64,000 bases of DNA from NCBI RefSeq assembly GCF_002277815.1, contig NZ_NKJI01000003.1, positions 457,165-521,164 of the forward strand, given 5' to 3'. Below, one piece after another: positions 40,923-49,168 of the stretch. How positions within the stretch are numbered: the stretch's first letter is position 1; each line of letters opens with the position of its first letter. The position numbers and the translations under genes are program-made. Origin of the DNA: Pseudomonas sp. ERMR1:02 (lineage in GTDB: Bacteria; Pseudomonadota; Gammaproteobacteria; Pseudomonadales; Pseudomonadaceae). A model generated the notes under the pieces. It did not search any database and had not been told where the DNA came from. It worked only from the letters and a program-made list of their open reading frames with translations.

Positions 40923-41235
40923 ATTTGAAACTCCAAGTCAGAAAAGAGGAGCCATCACCTTCGCTACCAAACGAATGTGGTGGTGGCCATACGCGGGTTG
41001 GTAGACCGGTGACTTGGAGAACCGGCGCGCCCGAAGGCGCCCTGCGCATGGCCACCATAAAGACACAGACCGCAAAGGCCTGATTCAGGTGTGCTACGCA
41101 CTAAGTCTACCGGGCTACCAAACCCGATCGCTGTTTTTCAGCGACCGGGAAACGATAGAGCCCGGCCCTCAGGCGCACAAGCCGGCGGATTCTGGCGTAG
41201 TCGTAGGCTGCGGCGCAAGGATGTGTAGGTTCTTT
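40923..41235 (-). promoter_or_regulatory. candidate structured leader of the DUF6124 gene
   Basis: The ~310 bp upstream of the gene (minus strand) contain several local palindromes: GGTCGCTGAAAAACAGCGAT, a GGCCATCACC/GGTGGTGGCC pair, and repeats of a GGTTTGGTAG / GGTTGGTAGAC motif. The GC-rich block GGCGCGCCCGAAGGCGCC is also palindromic. From memory, similar sequence stands before other DUF6124 genes. It could be a regulatory RNA or a repeat element. No protein frame in it is convincing. Confidence 0.4.
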
Positions 41236-41460
41236 AGGTATCTAGAGATGTTGATTAAACACAGTTGTTTAAAATCGAAAGGTCGTTGCGTCCGGTGATC
41301 CTGGATCGATCAGCAAAACGGTTTACAGAAAAGGGATCCTGTTTTACTTACTGATAGTAGATTTATCTCCTTATATACATAAGCATTTTATGGCTGCGTA
41401 TGCTGGTTTTTGTGGCATCAAATGTTTTGATTTTATTAAGGAGTTTTGTTGCTTCTGTGG
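41236..41460. other. A+T-rich intergenic stretch, nothing recognised
   Basis: About 225 bp between the DUF6124 leader and the 3' end of the first rhs gene. It is much richer in A+T than the flagellar genes. No gene, promoter motif or clear terminator is seen. Confidence 0.5.
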
Positions 41461-42492
41461 TTATCGTGTGTTGAGAGACGGAAAATGGAAAATAAATTCT
41501 CCGGTTGAAATTCCTATAAGTTTGTTGTGATCAAAGCGTTCCGTATTTACGCCATAAAAGGGCTGATCCTGATTTAAGTACTCAAGTAAGGCGTGCTGGT
41601 TAAAAGTTTTAGATGGGGTGTGGGCGGCGCTTTGTAGTGTGGGTGGAAGATCGTCTATAGGAAGGTTGGATGTTTGAATTTTATTTATAGATAGTTTTTG
41701 TAGTGTTTGGTGTCGAGTGCTGTTTCTCGCTGATGTTAGGGTGTTTTCGAAATTTGCCTGCATTTCATAAAGGCGTAAATTGTCCAGGTGAGTTGCACGC
41801 GACCTAAGTTGTGCGGCTCGGGTTGGGGATACGTTGCTCGAAAGCGGGACTTTAGATAGTGATCGGTCAGGGTATAGTGCTATAGAGTTTGTTTTGGTCG
41901 CGACTTTTGCCACTGCCCTTCTTGCCCAATTTTGCATCTTGACTGTTAAGGCGAAGCTGATGTGTCCATTTGGGTCATGCCGATTAATTGGATCTCCTAG
42001 GCAGTATGTAAATGAGTTCAATCCGCCTTTTTCGAACGGGCTCAAGCTATCTGGACTGGTAAATCTCATCAATACTGGATTAAACGCCCGATACCCGTTC
42101 CCCAGCAAGTAACTCCCGGTCACCGGATCCGGCCGTTCGCCGTTGAAGCCGAGCAGGCTGAGTAATGCCCCCCCAACGGGACGGTGACCATAGGGTGCAT
42201 ACGCGATGGGATGTCGCGGGTGATTGGCCTTGAGCGTGTTCAGTATCGAACGGTGTTGATCGGTGGCCGGTAGCGTGGTCTCGAGTGCATCGCCCTCGCT
42301 CTGCTGTTGTGCGAGCAACCAGTCGTCGTACTGGACGATGGAATAGCGCACCGCGCCGCGTATTTCGGTGGCCAAGCGGCTTCTGCAGTAGAAACGTTGG
42401 TGCTCGGGCTCGTTAGGCAATGCATTAGCGATCAACCTGTCGAGGGCGTCGTAGCTGTATTGGCAGAGCCGGGTTTCGCGTGGCGATTGCAT
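41461..42492 (-). CDS. short RHS-core protein 1, variable C-terminal tail
   Basis: A 343-residue protein of the short Rhs type common in fluorescens-group pseudomonads. Residues 1-96 contain an YD-repeat-like part (CQYSYDALDRLIANALP). Residues ~97-177 are the RHS-associated core (GHRPVGGALLSLLGFNGERP, FNPVLMRFTSPDSLSPF, GDPINRHDPNGH). The tail after residue 178 is unique and A+T-richer, with no recognised toxin motif. In full-size Rhs/TccC proteins the part after the core is the toxin, so this tail may be an effector. That is inference. No immunity gene is recognised downstream. Confidence 0.85.
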   Translation of the reverse strand: MQSPRETRLCQYSYDALDRLIANALPNEPEHQRFYCRSRLATEIRGAVRYSIVQYDDWLLAQQQSEGDALETTLPATDQHRSILNTLKANHPRHPIAYAPYGHRPVGGALLSLLGFNGERPDPVTGSYLLGNGYRAFNPVLMRFTSPDSLSPFEKGGLNSFTYCLGDPINRHDPNGHISFALTVKMQNWARRAVAKVATKTNSIALYPDRSLSKVPLSSNVSPTRAAQLRSRATHLDNLRLYEMQANFENTLTSARNSTRHQTLQKLSINKIQTSNLPIDDLPPTLQSAAHTPSKTFNQHALLEYLNQDQPFYGVNTERFDHNKLIGISTGEFIFHFPSLNTR

Positions 42493-42500
42493 GAGTGAGT

Positions 42501-42578
42501 GCTCCGAAGGTCCGAAGTGCTGGCGCTCAGTATTGGTGGTTTTGTGTGGGGTTGGGTACTAGCAGATCTGATAGGTTT
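42501..42578 (-). repeat. rhs 5' leader repeat, copy 1
   Basis: A ~78-bp block directly upstream of rhs1, including TACTAGCAGATCTGATAGG (plus strand). It is repeated before rhs2 (45024-45099) and rhs3 (46636-46710). It probably holds the promoter or ribosome-binding leader shared by the family. Confidence 0.75.
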
Positions 42579-42667
42579 GGTGGGATTGGTTCGTTGAATG
42601 GGCTCTTCGCCGGGCTTGAGTCCGCAAATCTATGGCACGAAATAAAAGTAATGCGCTGACAGGTACG

Positions 42668-42770
42668 GCCCCATTGCGGGCAAGCCCGGCTCCCACAGGT
42701 TGTGTGGTTAGCGCTGTTTTCGCGGCCAGACTCGATCACTGTGGGAGCCGGGCTTGCCCGCGATGGGGCC
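42668..42770. repeat. REP palindrome pair
   Basis: TGCGGGCAAGCCCGGCTCCC faces GGGAGCCGGGCTTGCCCGCG between the rhs1 leader and the flhA promoter copy. A REP pair lies at the matching place in the right-hand unit (46804-46894). Confidence 0.88.
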
Positions 42771-42797
42771 GGCACTGCCTATACCGTACCTCCTGAC

Positions 42798-42861
42798 AAC
42801 CCCTCTATTCCAAACCCCCCGCAAAAGTTGCAAAGCTTCTTGCAGTAGCCCCCCCGCGCCC
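42798..42861 (+). repeat. second, damaged copy of the flhA promoter region
   Basis: This 64-bp block matches 46923-46984 upstream of flhA: AACCCCTCTATT, then AAAGCTTCTTGCAGTAGCCC and CGCGCCCG. In this copy the -24 GG of the sigma-54 promoter is GC (42830-42831), while the -12 GC (42842-42843) is kept. No flhA coding sequence follows. The transposase-associated repeats begin at once. Confidence 0.8.
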
Positions 42862-42876
42862 GAAATGCGGACGATT

Positions 42877-43003
42877 CGAAATGGGGACACGAAATGGGGA
42901 CAGCTTTATTTTCGCGAAATGGGGACCGCGAAATGGGGACAGATTTATTTCGGATTGAAAATAGACCGCGAAATGGGGACAGATTTATTTCGGATTGAAA
43001 ATA
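42877..43003 (+). repeat. CGAAATGGGGAC repeat array at the transposase 3' side
   Basis: Five copies of CGAAATGGGGAC (starting 42877, 42890, 42915, 42929, 42969). The last part is a perfect 40-bp tandem duplication (42924-42963 and 42964-43003) containing GGGGACAGATTTATTT. The inverted form, AAATAAATCTGTCCCC, lies at 43831-43846 on the other side of the transposase gene. These are the ends associated with this class of REP transposase. Confidence 0.8.
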
Positions 43004-43020
43004 AGCGGATGGTGACCGCG

Positions 43021-43725
43021 CTAATTCGCTTGGTTTTTTTTCGAGGGCCTGCCTTGTCCACGGCCAATTATCCGAAGCCCTGTGATGTGTTCTATTTCTT
43101 CTACAAAGCGTGAGGATCCCGTCAGTTGCCCACGTTGAAGTGCACTTCGTATTAGCTCCACTTCCCCCTTCGGAGCGACCTGCTCTAAAAATTCTTTATA
43201 TCGATTACGGCGAGCGAGCTCAGTTGTTCCGAGTGCGTTGAAGCATGGGTCGTGATCCAGCCAGTTATTTTTGGCTGACTCTTCTACTCGAAGGCGATAA
43301 CTCGACCAAGGATAATCCTCCGCCCTCGATACAATATGAGCCCTCACGGGATTCAGTTCGATATATCGGGTACATGCCAAAAGATAGGTGTCGGATTGAA
43401 CAAGACTGGATTTGTAACGGCTTTCCCATAAGGTCCCCGAGCGTCCTTCCAGCCTGTTTCGGTAGCGGGTCATACGAGCCGCTAGGGCTTTCATCAGCTG
43501 CCCCAAGCTCGATGGGGTGTCGCTTGGTACAAGTAGAAGGTGGACATGATTAGTCATCAAGCAATAGGCATAAACGCTTACGCCAAAGGAGTCTTTCAAT
43601 TCACGCAGGTCGGAGAGGTAATGCTCAAAATCATCCGCGGTTGCGAAAACGACCTGTCGATTGTGACCTCGCTGTACGACATGGTGAGGGAAATTGGGCA
43701 ATACAACGCGTCCGGTCCTAGGCAT
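43021..43725 (-). CDS. REP-associated tyrosine transposase (RAYT, Y1/HUH family)
   Basis: A 234-residue Transposase_17 / IS200-related protein. The HUH metal site is NHVHLLLVP and the catalytic tyrosine is in YIELNPVRAHIVS. The downstream motif EDYPWSSYRLR is also typical. It is intact. Proteins of this class make and process single-strand nicks at palindromic GGGGAC-type sequences. The matching ends are present on both sides of this gene. It is placed immediately after the damaged flhA promoter copy, consistent with insertion there. Confidence 0.92.
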   Translation of the reverse strand: MPRTGRVVLPNFPHHVVQRGHNRQVVFATADDFEHYLSDLRELKDSFGVSVYAYCLMTNHVHLLLVPSDTPSSLGQLMKALAARMTRYRNRLEGRSGTLWESRYKSSLVQSDTYLLACTRYIELNPVRAHIVSRAEDYPWSSYRLRVEESAKNNWLDHDPCFNALGTTELARRNRYKEFLEQVAPKGEVELIRSALQRGQLTGSSRFVEEIEHITGLRIIGRGQGRPSKKNQAN

Positions 43726-43927
43726 AGATCCTCCTGTATTTTTGTGATGACGAGGGAAGCCTAGTGAGAGCGGTTAATTTCGTTAGGGTTAGTTGTAAGC
43801 GGCTTTTTCAGTTCTCCACGTAAGGCACTTAAATAAATCTGTCCCCTTTGTCCGTTCTTTGTCCGTTGTCCCTTTTTGGTTTCATCTGAATCGGTGTCCC
43901 CTTTTTGCTCCTATTTATTGGTTAAAT
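43726..43927. other. transposase 5' flank with inverted end sequences
   Basis: About 200 bp. It holds AAATAAATCTGTCCCC (43831-43846) and further TGTCC-rich degenerate copies (to ~43905), the inverse of the array on the far side. No gene is seen. Confidence 0.6.
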
Positions 43928-45015
43928 CTATTTGCGAATGTTCATTGCGTGGAGTGCAGGTTCGTTGCTGGTTAGTAAAAGACTCTCGTATGCAGGAGGG
44001 GGCTCTAATGGCGTATATGGCGGTGGCGGGTCATAGCGCGCGGCTCTACCCGGCGTTATAAGGGGGCGGCGAGGAGTGATGCGGGGCGATTGCGTAGAAA
44101 GTGAGTAGACGTTCCCCAAGGCGGCGTTTTGGAGCGCCATCAAAGCGTTGCGCGTCGTCGAGGGGGGATACTGTTGAGCATCTCTATTTGCCTTGCACTG
44201 GCTTCTGCTTCGGCCCGAAGTGAACTTTGCGTCGGAGTGAAATATGAATGAGTACTGTCTGTTGAACTCGACCTGACCTTTCGTAAAGGGGCACCGGGCT
44301 CTCTCGTCCGCAATGGTATGCGGGCACTAACACTTGGAAGTGTTGCTGGGAGAGGGGGAGGTGTGGGGATAGCATTGGTTATGGAATCTGTAGCGGAGAT
44401 GGATCTAGAAATCAGTGGCTCGTTAGGGAGCGGTCTTTTCAGGCGTTTGAAAACCCCCAATGGTTTGACTAGCCAGTAAGGCCAATGCCCAGTCGGGTCA
44501 TTTTTGTTGATCGGATCACCTTGGCAATAGGCATAACAATTGAGTCCTCCTTTGCCAAACGGACTCAAACTATCCGGACTGGTAAACACCATCAACACCG
44601 GATTAAACGGCCGATACCCATTTCCCAGCAAGTACCATCCCGTCACCGGATCCGGCCGTTCGCCGTTGAAGCCGAGCAGGCTAAGTAATCCGCTTGCAGC
44701 GGGGCGGTGGCCGTAGGGTGTGTAAGCAATAGGTTGTCGCGAGTGATTCGCCCCTAGTGTGTTCAACACCGAACGCTGTTGATCGGAGGCTATCAGTCTG
44801 CTGTTGAGTGCATCGCCTTCCGTTTTCTGTTCCGCCAGCAGTTGAACGTCATGCCGGATAATGGAATGGCGCGTCGCACCGTGGATCTCGGTGGTCAAGC
44901 GGCTTTTGCAATAGAAGCGCTGGTGTTCTGGCTCGTTCGGAAATGTATTGGCGATCAATTGGTCGAGGGCGTTGTAGCGATATTGGCTGAGCAGGGTTTC
45001 GTCGGGCGATTGCAT
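43928..45015 (-). CDS. short RHS-core protein 2 with PPxY tail, frame broken near 44142
   Basis: The first part (45015 to 44140) has the same N-terminal and RHS-core organisation as rhs1 (LLSLLGFNGERPDPVTGWYL, GDPINKNDPTGHW), then a Pro/Ser/Arg-rich tail. A stop (TGA) follows ACGCTT. Adding one T (T3 to T4) would continue the frame through a further 71 codons with a very proline-rich end: RYDPPPPYTPLEPPPAYESL. This contains two PPxY motifs. The repaired length would be 362 aa, close to rhs1 (343) and rhs3 (368), which favours a sequence error over a true stop. Confidence 0.75.
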
Positions 45016-45023
45016 GAATGAAT

Positions 45024-45099
45024 GCTCCGAGGGTGCGAAGTGCTGGTGCTCAGTAACGATGGTTTTGTATAGGGTTGGGTACTAGCAGATCTGATAGGT
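45024..45099 (-). repeat. rhs 5' leader repeat, copy 2
   Basis: It shares TACTAGCAGATCTGATAGG and the flanking GTGCTGG-GCTCAGTA-ATGGTTTTGT pattern with copies 1 and 3, with more base changes than those two show to each other. Confidence 0.75.
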
Positions 45100-45214
45100 C
45101 TGTTGCGGTTGGCTCGTTGGATTTGTTCCTCCGCCATGCTGGAGATCCCGGATCTATGGTGTGATTCATGAAGGATGCGCAGGCAGCGAGCGTAGAAATG
45201 GGGACCCTCTTTTC

Positions 45215-45478
45215 AAGGGTAGTGATTTCCTGGCCTTGAAGATTCGTGAAATCGCTGCGGCCAACGAAACTCTGTTGCTGGAGTCGCCGGCGCTGGCGTG
45301 GTCGATTTACTACTCCACGGAACTTGAGGAGGAAATTTCGGGTGGGTTATATCTGGCCGTTGCTCAGGTACTTGCCCATGCTTATCAGATTCGGCAGTGC
45401 CGGGCGGGCAAAGGAATGCGGCCGGATCCGTTGAAGGATGATTGGCCGATTCCGCCGGATTTAAGGCGGGACTTTTAG
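45215..45478 (+). pseudogene. duplicated 3' end of flhB
   Basis: A 264-bp in-frame match to the last 264 bases of flhB (40149-40412; residues 293-379), with no indel but many base changes. The protein reads KGSDFLALKIREIAAANETL ... PIPPDLRRDF and then stops. It lacks the membrane part and the NPTH autocleavage site, so it cannot act as FlhB. A frame from GTG 45161 could in theory make a 105-aa product. Changes such as R to W in ALARSIYY show relaxed constraint. It marks a duplication or imported segment. Confidence 0.85.
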
Positions 45479-45521
45479 AGATATCCTTGGTTTTGATCCT
45501 TTAGCACTCTGTTACAGAGTA

Positions 45522-46627
45522 TTAAAGGCTCCGCACAGTGCTGACCCTAATACCTAGTTCTTCCAAGTGCTCTTTCACTGGAGTAAGAGAGTCGAAGCTC
45601 GGATGAAAATGTCCGGAGCCGTTTGTGATTTTCGCGCTTTCACTTCCTATTTTTGTTATTTCACCTGCGCTAATAACATATGGAGATCCTGTCATGTCGC
45701 TTAGATATTGATGGCGGGTACTCGAAACAAAAAGCTTTCTCTTCGATGTGTAAATAAAATTGAGTTGGCGCTTCTGGTTGAAACGTACTTCATATTCGGT
45801 TCTGCTGAGGGATTCCATTGCCTTTTCATCTGGTATTTTTCTAAAGTCATCCAAGCTGGATATTTTTTTTATTTGGATATCTCGTGGCATTTTTAATGAG
45901 CGATGGTCTTTCATGCGTTTTTCGTGAGGATAAAAATTTTCAAGCCAATCTAGGACTTTATATTGTTTGTGTTGTGTTGCTTCTGAGCTTGCAGTTAAAG
46001 CTTTATTGTATTTGTCACCAGCTTTCGCTTTGGTAGCGCTCCACGCTATAGCCTGATCTCTCCACTTGGCGAGTTTCACCACCATGCGGAAGGATAAGTG
46101 TCCATTTGGATCGTAGCGATTGATTGGGTCTCCCAGACAGTATGCATATGGGTTCAACCCACCCTTCCCAAACGGACTCCAACTGTCTGGTTTAATAAAG
46201 CGCATCAACACTGGATTAAATGCCCGATATCCAATCCCCAACAAATAACAGCCTGTCACCGGTTCCGGCCGTTCACCATTGAACCCGAGCCGGCTGAGTA
46301 ATCCACTTGCAGTGTCTCGGTGACCATAAGGCGTATACGCGATGGGTTGTCGCGGTTGATTGGCATTGAGCGTGTTCAGCACCGAGCGCTGTTGATCGGG
46401 GCCAACAGCGTGGTGTCGAATGCATTGCCTTCAGTCTTCTGTTCCGCCAGCAGTCGGTCGCCATGTTGGACTATGGAGTGATGCACCACGCCCTGTATCT
46501 CGGTGACCAGGCGGCTTTTGCAGTAGAAGCGTTGGTGCTCGGGTTCGTTCGGCAATGCATTAGCGATCAACCTGTCGAGGGCGTCGTAGCTGTATTGGCA
46601 GAGCCGGGTTTCGCGTGGCGATGGCAT
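45522..46627 (-). CDS. short RHS-core protein 3, frame broken near 46390-46400
   Basis: The first 83 codons (46627-46376) match rhs1 closely (RLCQYSYDALDRLIANALPN). The core and tail continue one frame over from 46382 (LNTLNANQPRQPIAYTPYGH, GDPINRYDPNGH). At the break TTGGCCCCGATC should read TTG GCC CCC GAT C: a C run appears one short. Restored length is 368 aa. The unique tail (~180 aa, Lys-rich) ends in a motif around NGSGHFHPSFDSLTPVKEHL, a pattern I associate loosely with C-termini of other Rhs-type proteins. The activity is unknown. Confidence 0.8.
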
Positions 46628-46635
46628 GAGTGAGT

Positions 46636-46710
46636 GCTCCGAAAGTCCGAAGTGCTGGCGCTCAGTATTGGTGGTTTTGTGTGGGTTGGGTACTAGCAGA
46701 TCTGATAGGT
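46636..46710 (-). repeat. rhs 5' leader repeat, copy 3
   Basis: Nearly identical to copy 1 (42501-42578), including the TACTAGCAGATCTGATAGG core. It is directly upstream of rhs3. Confidence 0.75.
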
Positions 46711-46803
46711 TTGCTGAGGTTTGGTCGTTCGATTTGTTGTTCGGTCAAGCGGTAGCTTCCGGACCTGCGGTGTGATCCCTGAGGGGGCGTTGGCAATGAT
46801 GGC

Positions 46804-46894
46804 CTCTTCGCGGGCAAGCCTCGCTCCTACAGGATTGATGCCGTCCGTAAGAACAATGACAACCTGTAGGAGCGAGGCTTGCCCGCGAAGGCGT
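46804..46894. repeat. REP palindrome pair
   Basis: TTCGCGGGCAAGCCTCGCTC and its reverse complement (AGGAGCGAGGCTTGCCCGCGAA) lie between the rhs3 leader and the flhA promoter. Confidence 0.88.
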
Positions 46895-46951
46895 CGGTTC
46901 TGATGACGCACTTTTTCGATGTAACCCCTCTATTACACCTCCCACCAAAGT

Positions 46952-46967
46952 TGGAAAGCTTCTTGCA
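46952..46967 (+). promoter_or_regulatory. sigma-54 promoter of flhA
   Basis: TGGAAAGCTTCTTGCA has GG and GC 10 bp apart, matching the -24/-12 consensus. It lies 62 bp upstream of flhA. FleQ dependence is expected. The upstream copy at 42798-42861 lacks the -24 GG. Confidence 0.85.
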
Positions 46968-47028
46968 GTAGCCCCCCTGCGCCCGCTTCAGGCGTCAAAA
47001 GTTTGCTTCAAAGGAACGGGGATTACCG

Positions 47029-49157
47029 GTGGATCGCTCTCAGTTACTCAACAGTACTCGCACGCACATGGCAGACCTCAGTCGAGGCAATCTGGGTGTG
47101 CCGCTGTTGCTGCTGGTCATGTTGGCGATGATGATGTTGCCGGTGCCGCCGTTCCTGCTGGACGTGTTTTTCACCTTCAACATCGCCCTGTCGATTGTCG
47201 TGCTGCTGGTCTGCGTCTACGCCTTGCGGCCGCTGGATTTTGCGGTGTTCCCGACGATTCTGCTGGTGGCGACGCTATTGCGGCTGGCGCTGAACGTGGC
47301 TTCCACGCGGGTGGTGATGCTCCACGGCCAGGACGGCCACGCCGCTGCCGGTAAGGTGATCCAGGCCTTCGGCGAGGTGGTGATCGGCGGTAACTACGTG
47401 GTCGGTATCGTGGTGTTCGCGATTTTGATGATCATCAACTTCGTCGTGGTGACCAAGGGTGCCGGGCGGATTTCCGAGGTGAGCGCGCGTTTCACCCTCG
47501 ATGCGATGCCCGGCAAACAAATGGCCATCGACGCCGACCTCAACGCCGGCCTGATCGATCAGGCCCAGGCCAAGGCCCGCCGTTCGGAAGTCGCCCAGGA
47601 AGCCGAGTTCTACGGTTCCATGGACGGTGCCAGCAAATTCGTGCGCGGTGACGCCATCGCCGGTTTGCTGATTCTGTTCATCAACCTGATCGGCGGCATG
47701 GCGGTCGGTATCTTCCAGCACAACATGACCTTCGCCGATGCCGGCAAGGTTTACGCACTGCTGACCATCGGTGACGGTTTGGTGGCGCAATTGCCCTCAC
47801 TGCTGTTGTCCACCGCGGCGGCGATCATGGTGACCCGTGCTTCCGGCTCCGAAGACATGGGCAAACAGATCAACCGCCAGATGTTCGCCTCGCCCAAGGC
47901 CCTGGCCGTGTCGGCTGGCCTGATGGCGGTGATGGGCCTGGTGCCCGGCATGCCGCACTTCTCCTTCCTGAGCATGGCCGCCCTGGCGGCGGGTGGTGCG
48001 TACCTGTTCTGGCGCAAGCAGAACATGGTCAAGGTCCAGGCTCTGCAAGAGGTCAAACGCCAGCAGGAACTGCTGCCGTCGCCGGCCCGCGCGCAGGAAA
48101 CCAAGGAGCTGGGCTGGGATGACGTGACGCCGATCGACATGATCGGCCTGGAAGTGGGCTATCGCCTGATCCCGCTGGTGGACCGCAACCAGGGTGGTCA
48201 ATTGCTGGCGCGGATCAAGGGTGTGCGCAAGAAGCTGTCCAGGACCTGGGCTTTCTGATGCCGACCGTGCACATCCGCGACAACCTCGACCTGGCGCCGA
48301 GTGCCTATCGCCTGACCCTGATGGGCGTGATCCTCGCTGAAGCGGAGATTTATCCGGATCGCGAACTGGCGATCAACCCCGGGCAGGTCTACGGCACGCT
48401 CAACGGCATTACCGCCAAAGATCCGGCTTTCGGGCTGGAAGCGGTGTGGATCGAAATCAGCCAGCGCGCCCAGGCGCAATCGCTGGGCTACACGGTGGTC
48501 GATGCCAGCACCGTGGTCGCAACTCACTTGAACCAGATTTTGTACAAGCACTCCAGCGAGCTGATCGGCCACGAGGAAGTGCAGCAACTCATGCAATTGC
48601 TGGCGAAAAACTCGCCGAAACTGGCCGAAGAACTGGTGCCGGGTGTGCTGTCGCTGTCGCAATTGCTCAAGGTCCTGCAAGCCCTGTTGGCCGAGCAGGT
48701 GCCGGTACGCGACATTCGTAGCATCGCCGAAGCCATCGCGAATAACGCTTCCAAGAGTCAAGATACTGCCGCATTGGTGGCTGCGGTGCGCGTTGGCGTA
48801 TCTCGCGCTATCGTCCAAAGCATTGTAGGCACTGACTCGGAGCTGCCAGTGATCACGCTGGAGCCAAGGTTGGAACAGATATTGCTCAATAGTCTGCAGA
48901 AGGCAGGACAAGGCTCGGAAGAGGGCGTTCTGCTGGAGCCAAGCATGGCCGAGAAACTGCAACGCTCGCTGATCGATGCGGCGCAGCGCCAGGAGATGCA
49001 AGGTCAACCGGTGATTCTGCTGGTAGCCGGTCCGGTCCGCGCGATGCTCTCGCGATTCGGCCGACTGGCAGTCCCGGGTTTGCATGTGTTGGCTTATCAG
49101 GAAATACCTGACAACAAGCAAGTGACCATCGTTGCGACAGTAGGGCCCAACGGCTGA
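47029..49157 (+). CDS. flhA: flagellar export gate protein FlhA, frame broken by a 1-nt deletion
   Basis: Part one (47029-48258) carries the membrane domain with the FHIPEP-family signature (VVTKGAGRISEVSARFTLDA, MPGKQMAIDADLNAGLI). Part two (48258-49157) is the cytoplasmic ring domain (MPTVHIRDNLDLAPSAYRLT... TVGPNG). The break at ~48240 reads CTGTCCAGGACC where CTG TCC CAG GAC CTG is expected, so a C3 run has lost one C. Restored length is 709 aa, normal for Pseudomonas. It starts at GTG 47029 behind AAAGGAACGGGG. Likely a sequence error. Confidence 0.92.
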
Positions 49158-49168
49158 GGTAGTGGTTT

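Noticed and set aside
42924..43003. Two 40-bp direct repeats as a possible CRISPR
   Set aside because: The units are directly adjacent with no spacers and there are no cas genes. They belong to the transposase end repeats.
42754..43113. 119-aa ORF across the flhA-promoter copy and transposase repeats
   Set aside because: It is made of REP, promoter copy and tandem repeat sequence and overlaps the transposase 3' end.
45161..45478. 105-aa FlhB-like protein as a functional FlhX-type FlhB homologue
   Set aside because: The NPTH autocleavage motif is missing and the first residues come from unrelated sequence. It is better explained as a duplicated 3' fragment.
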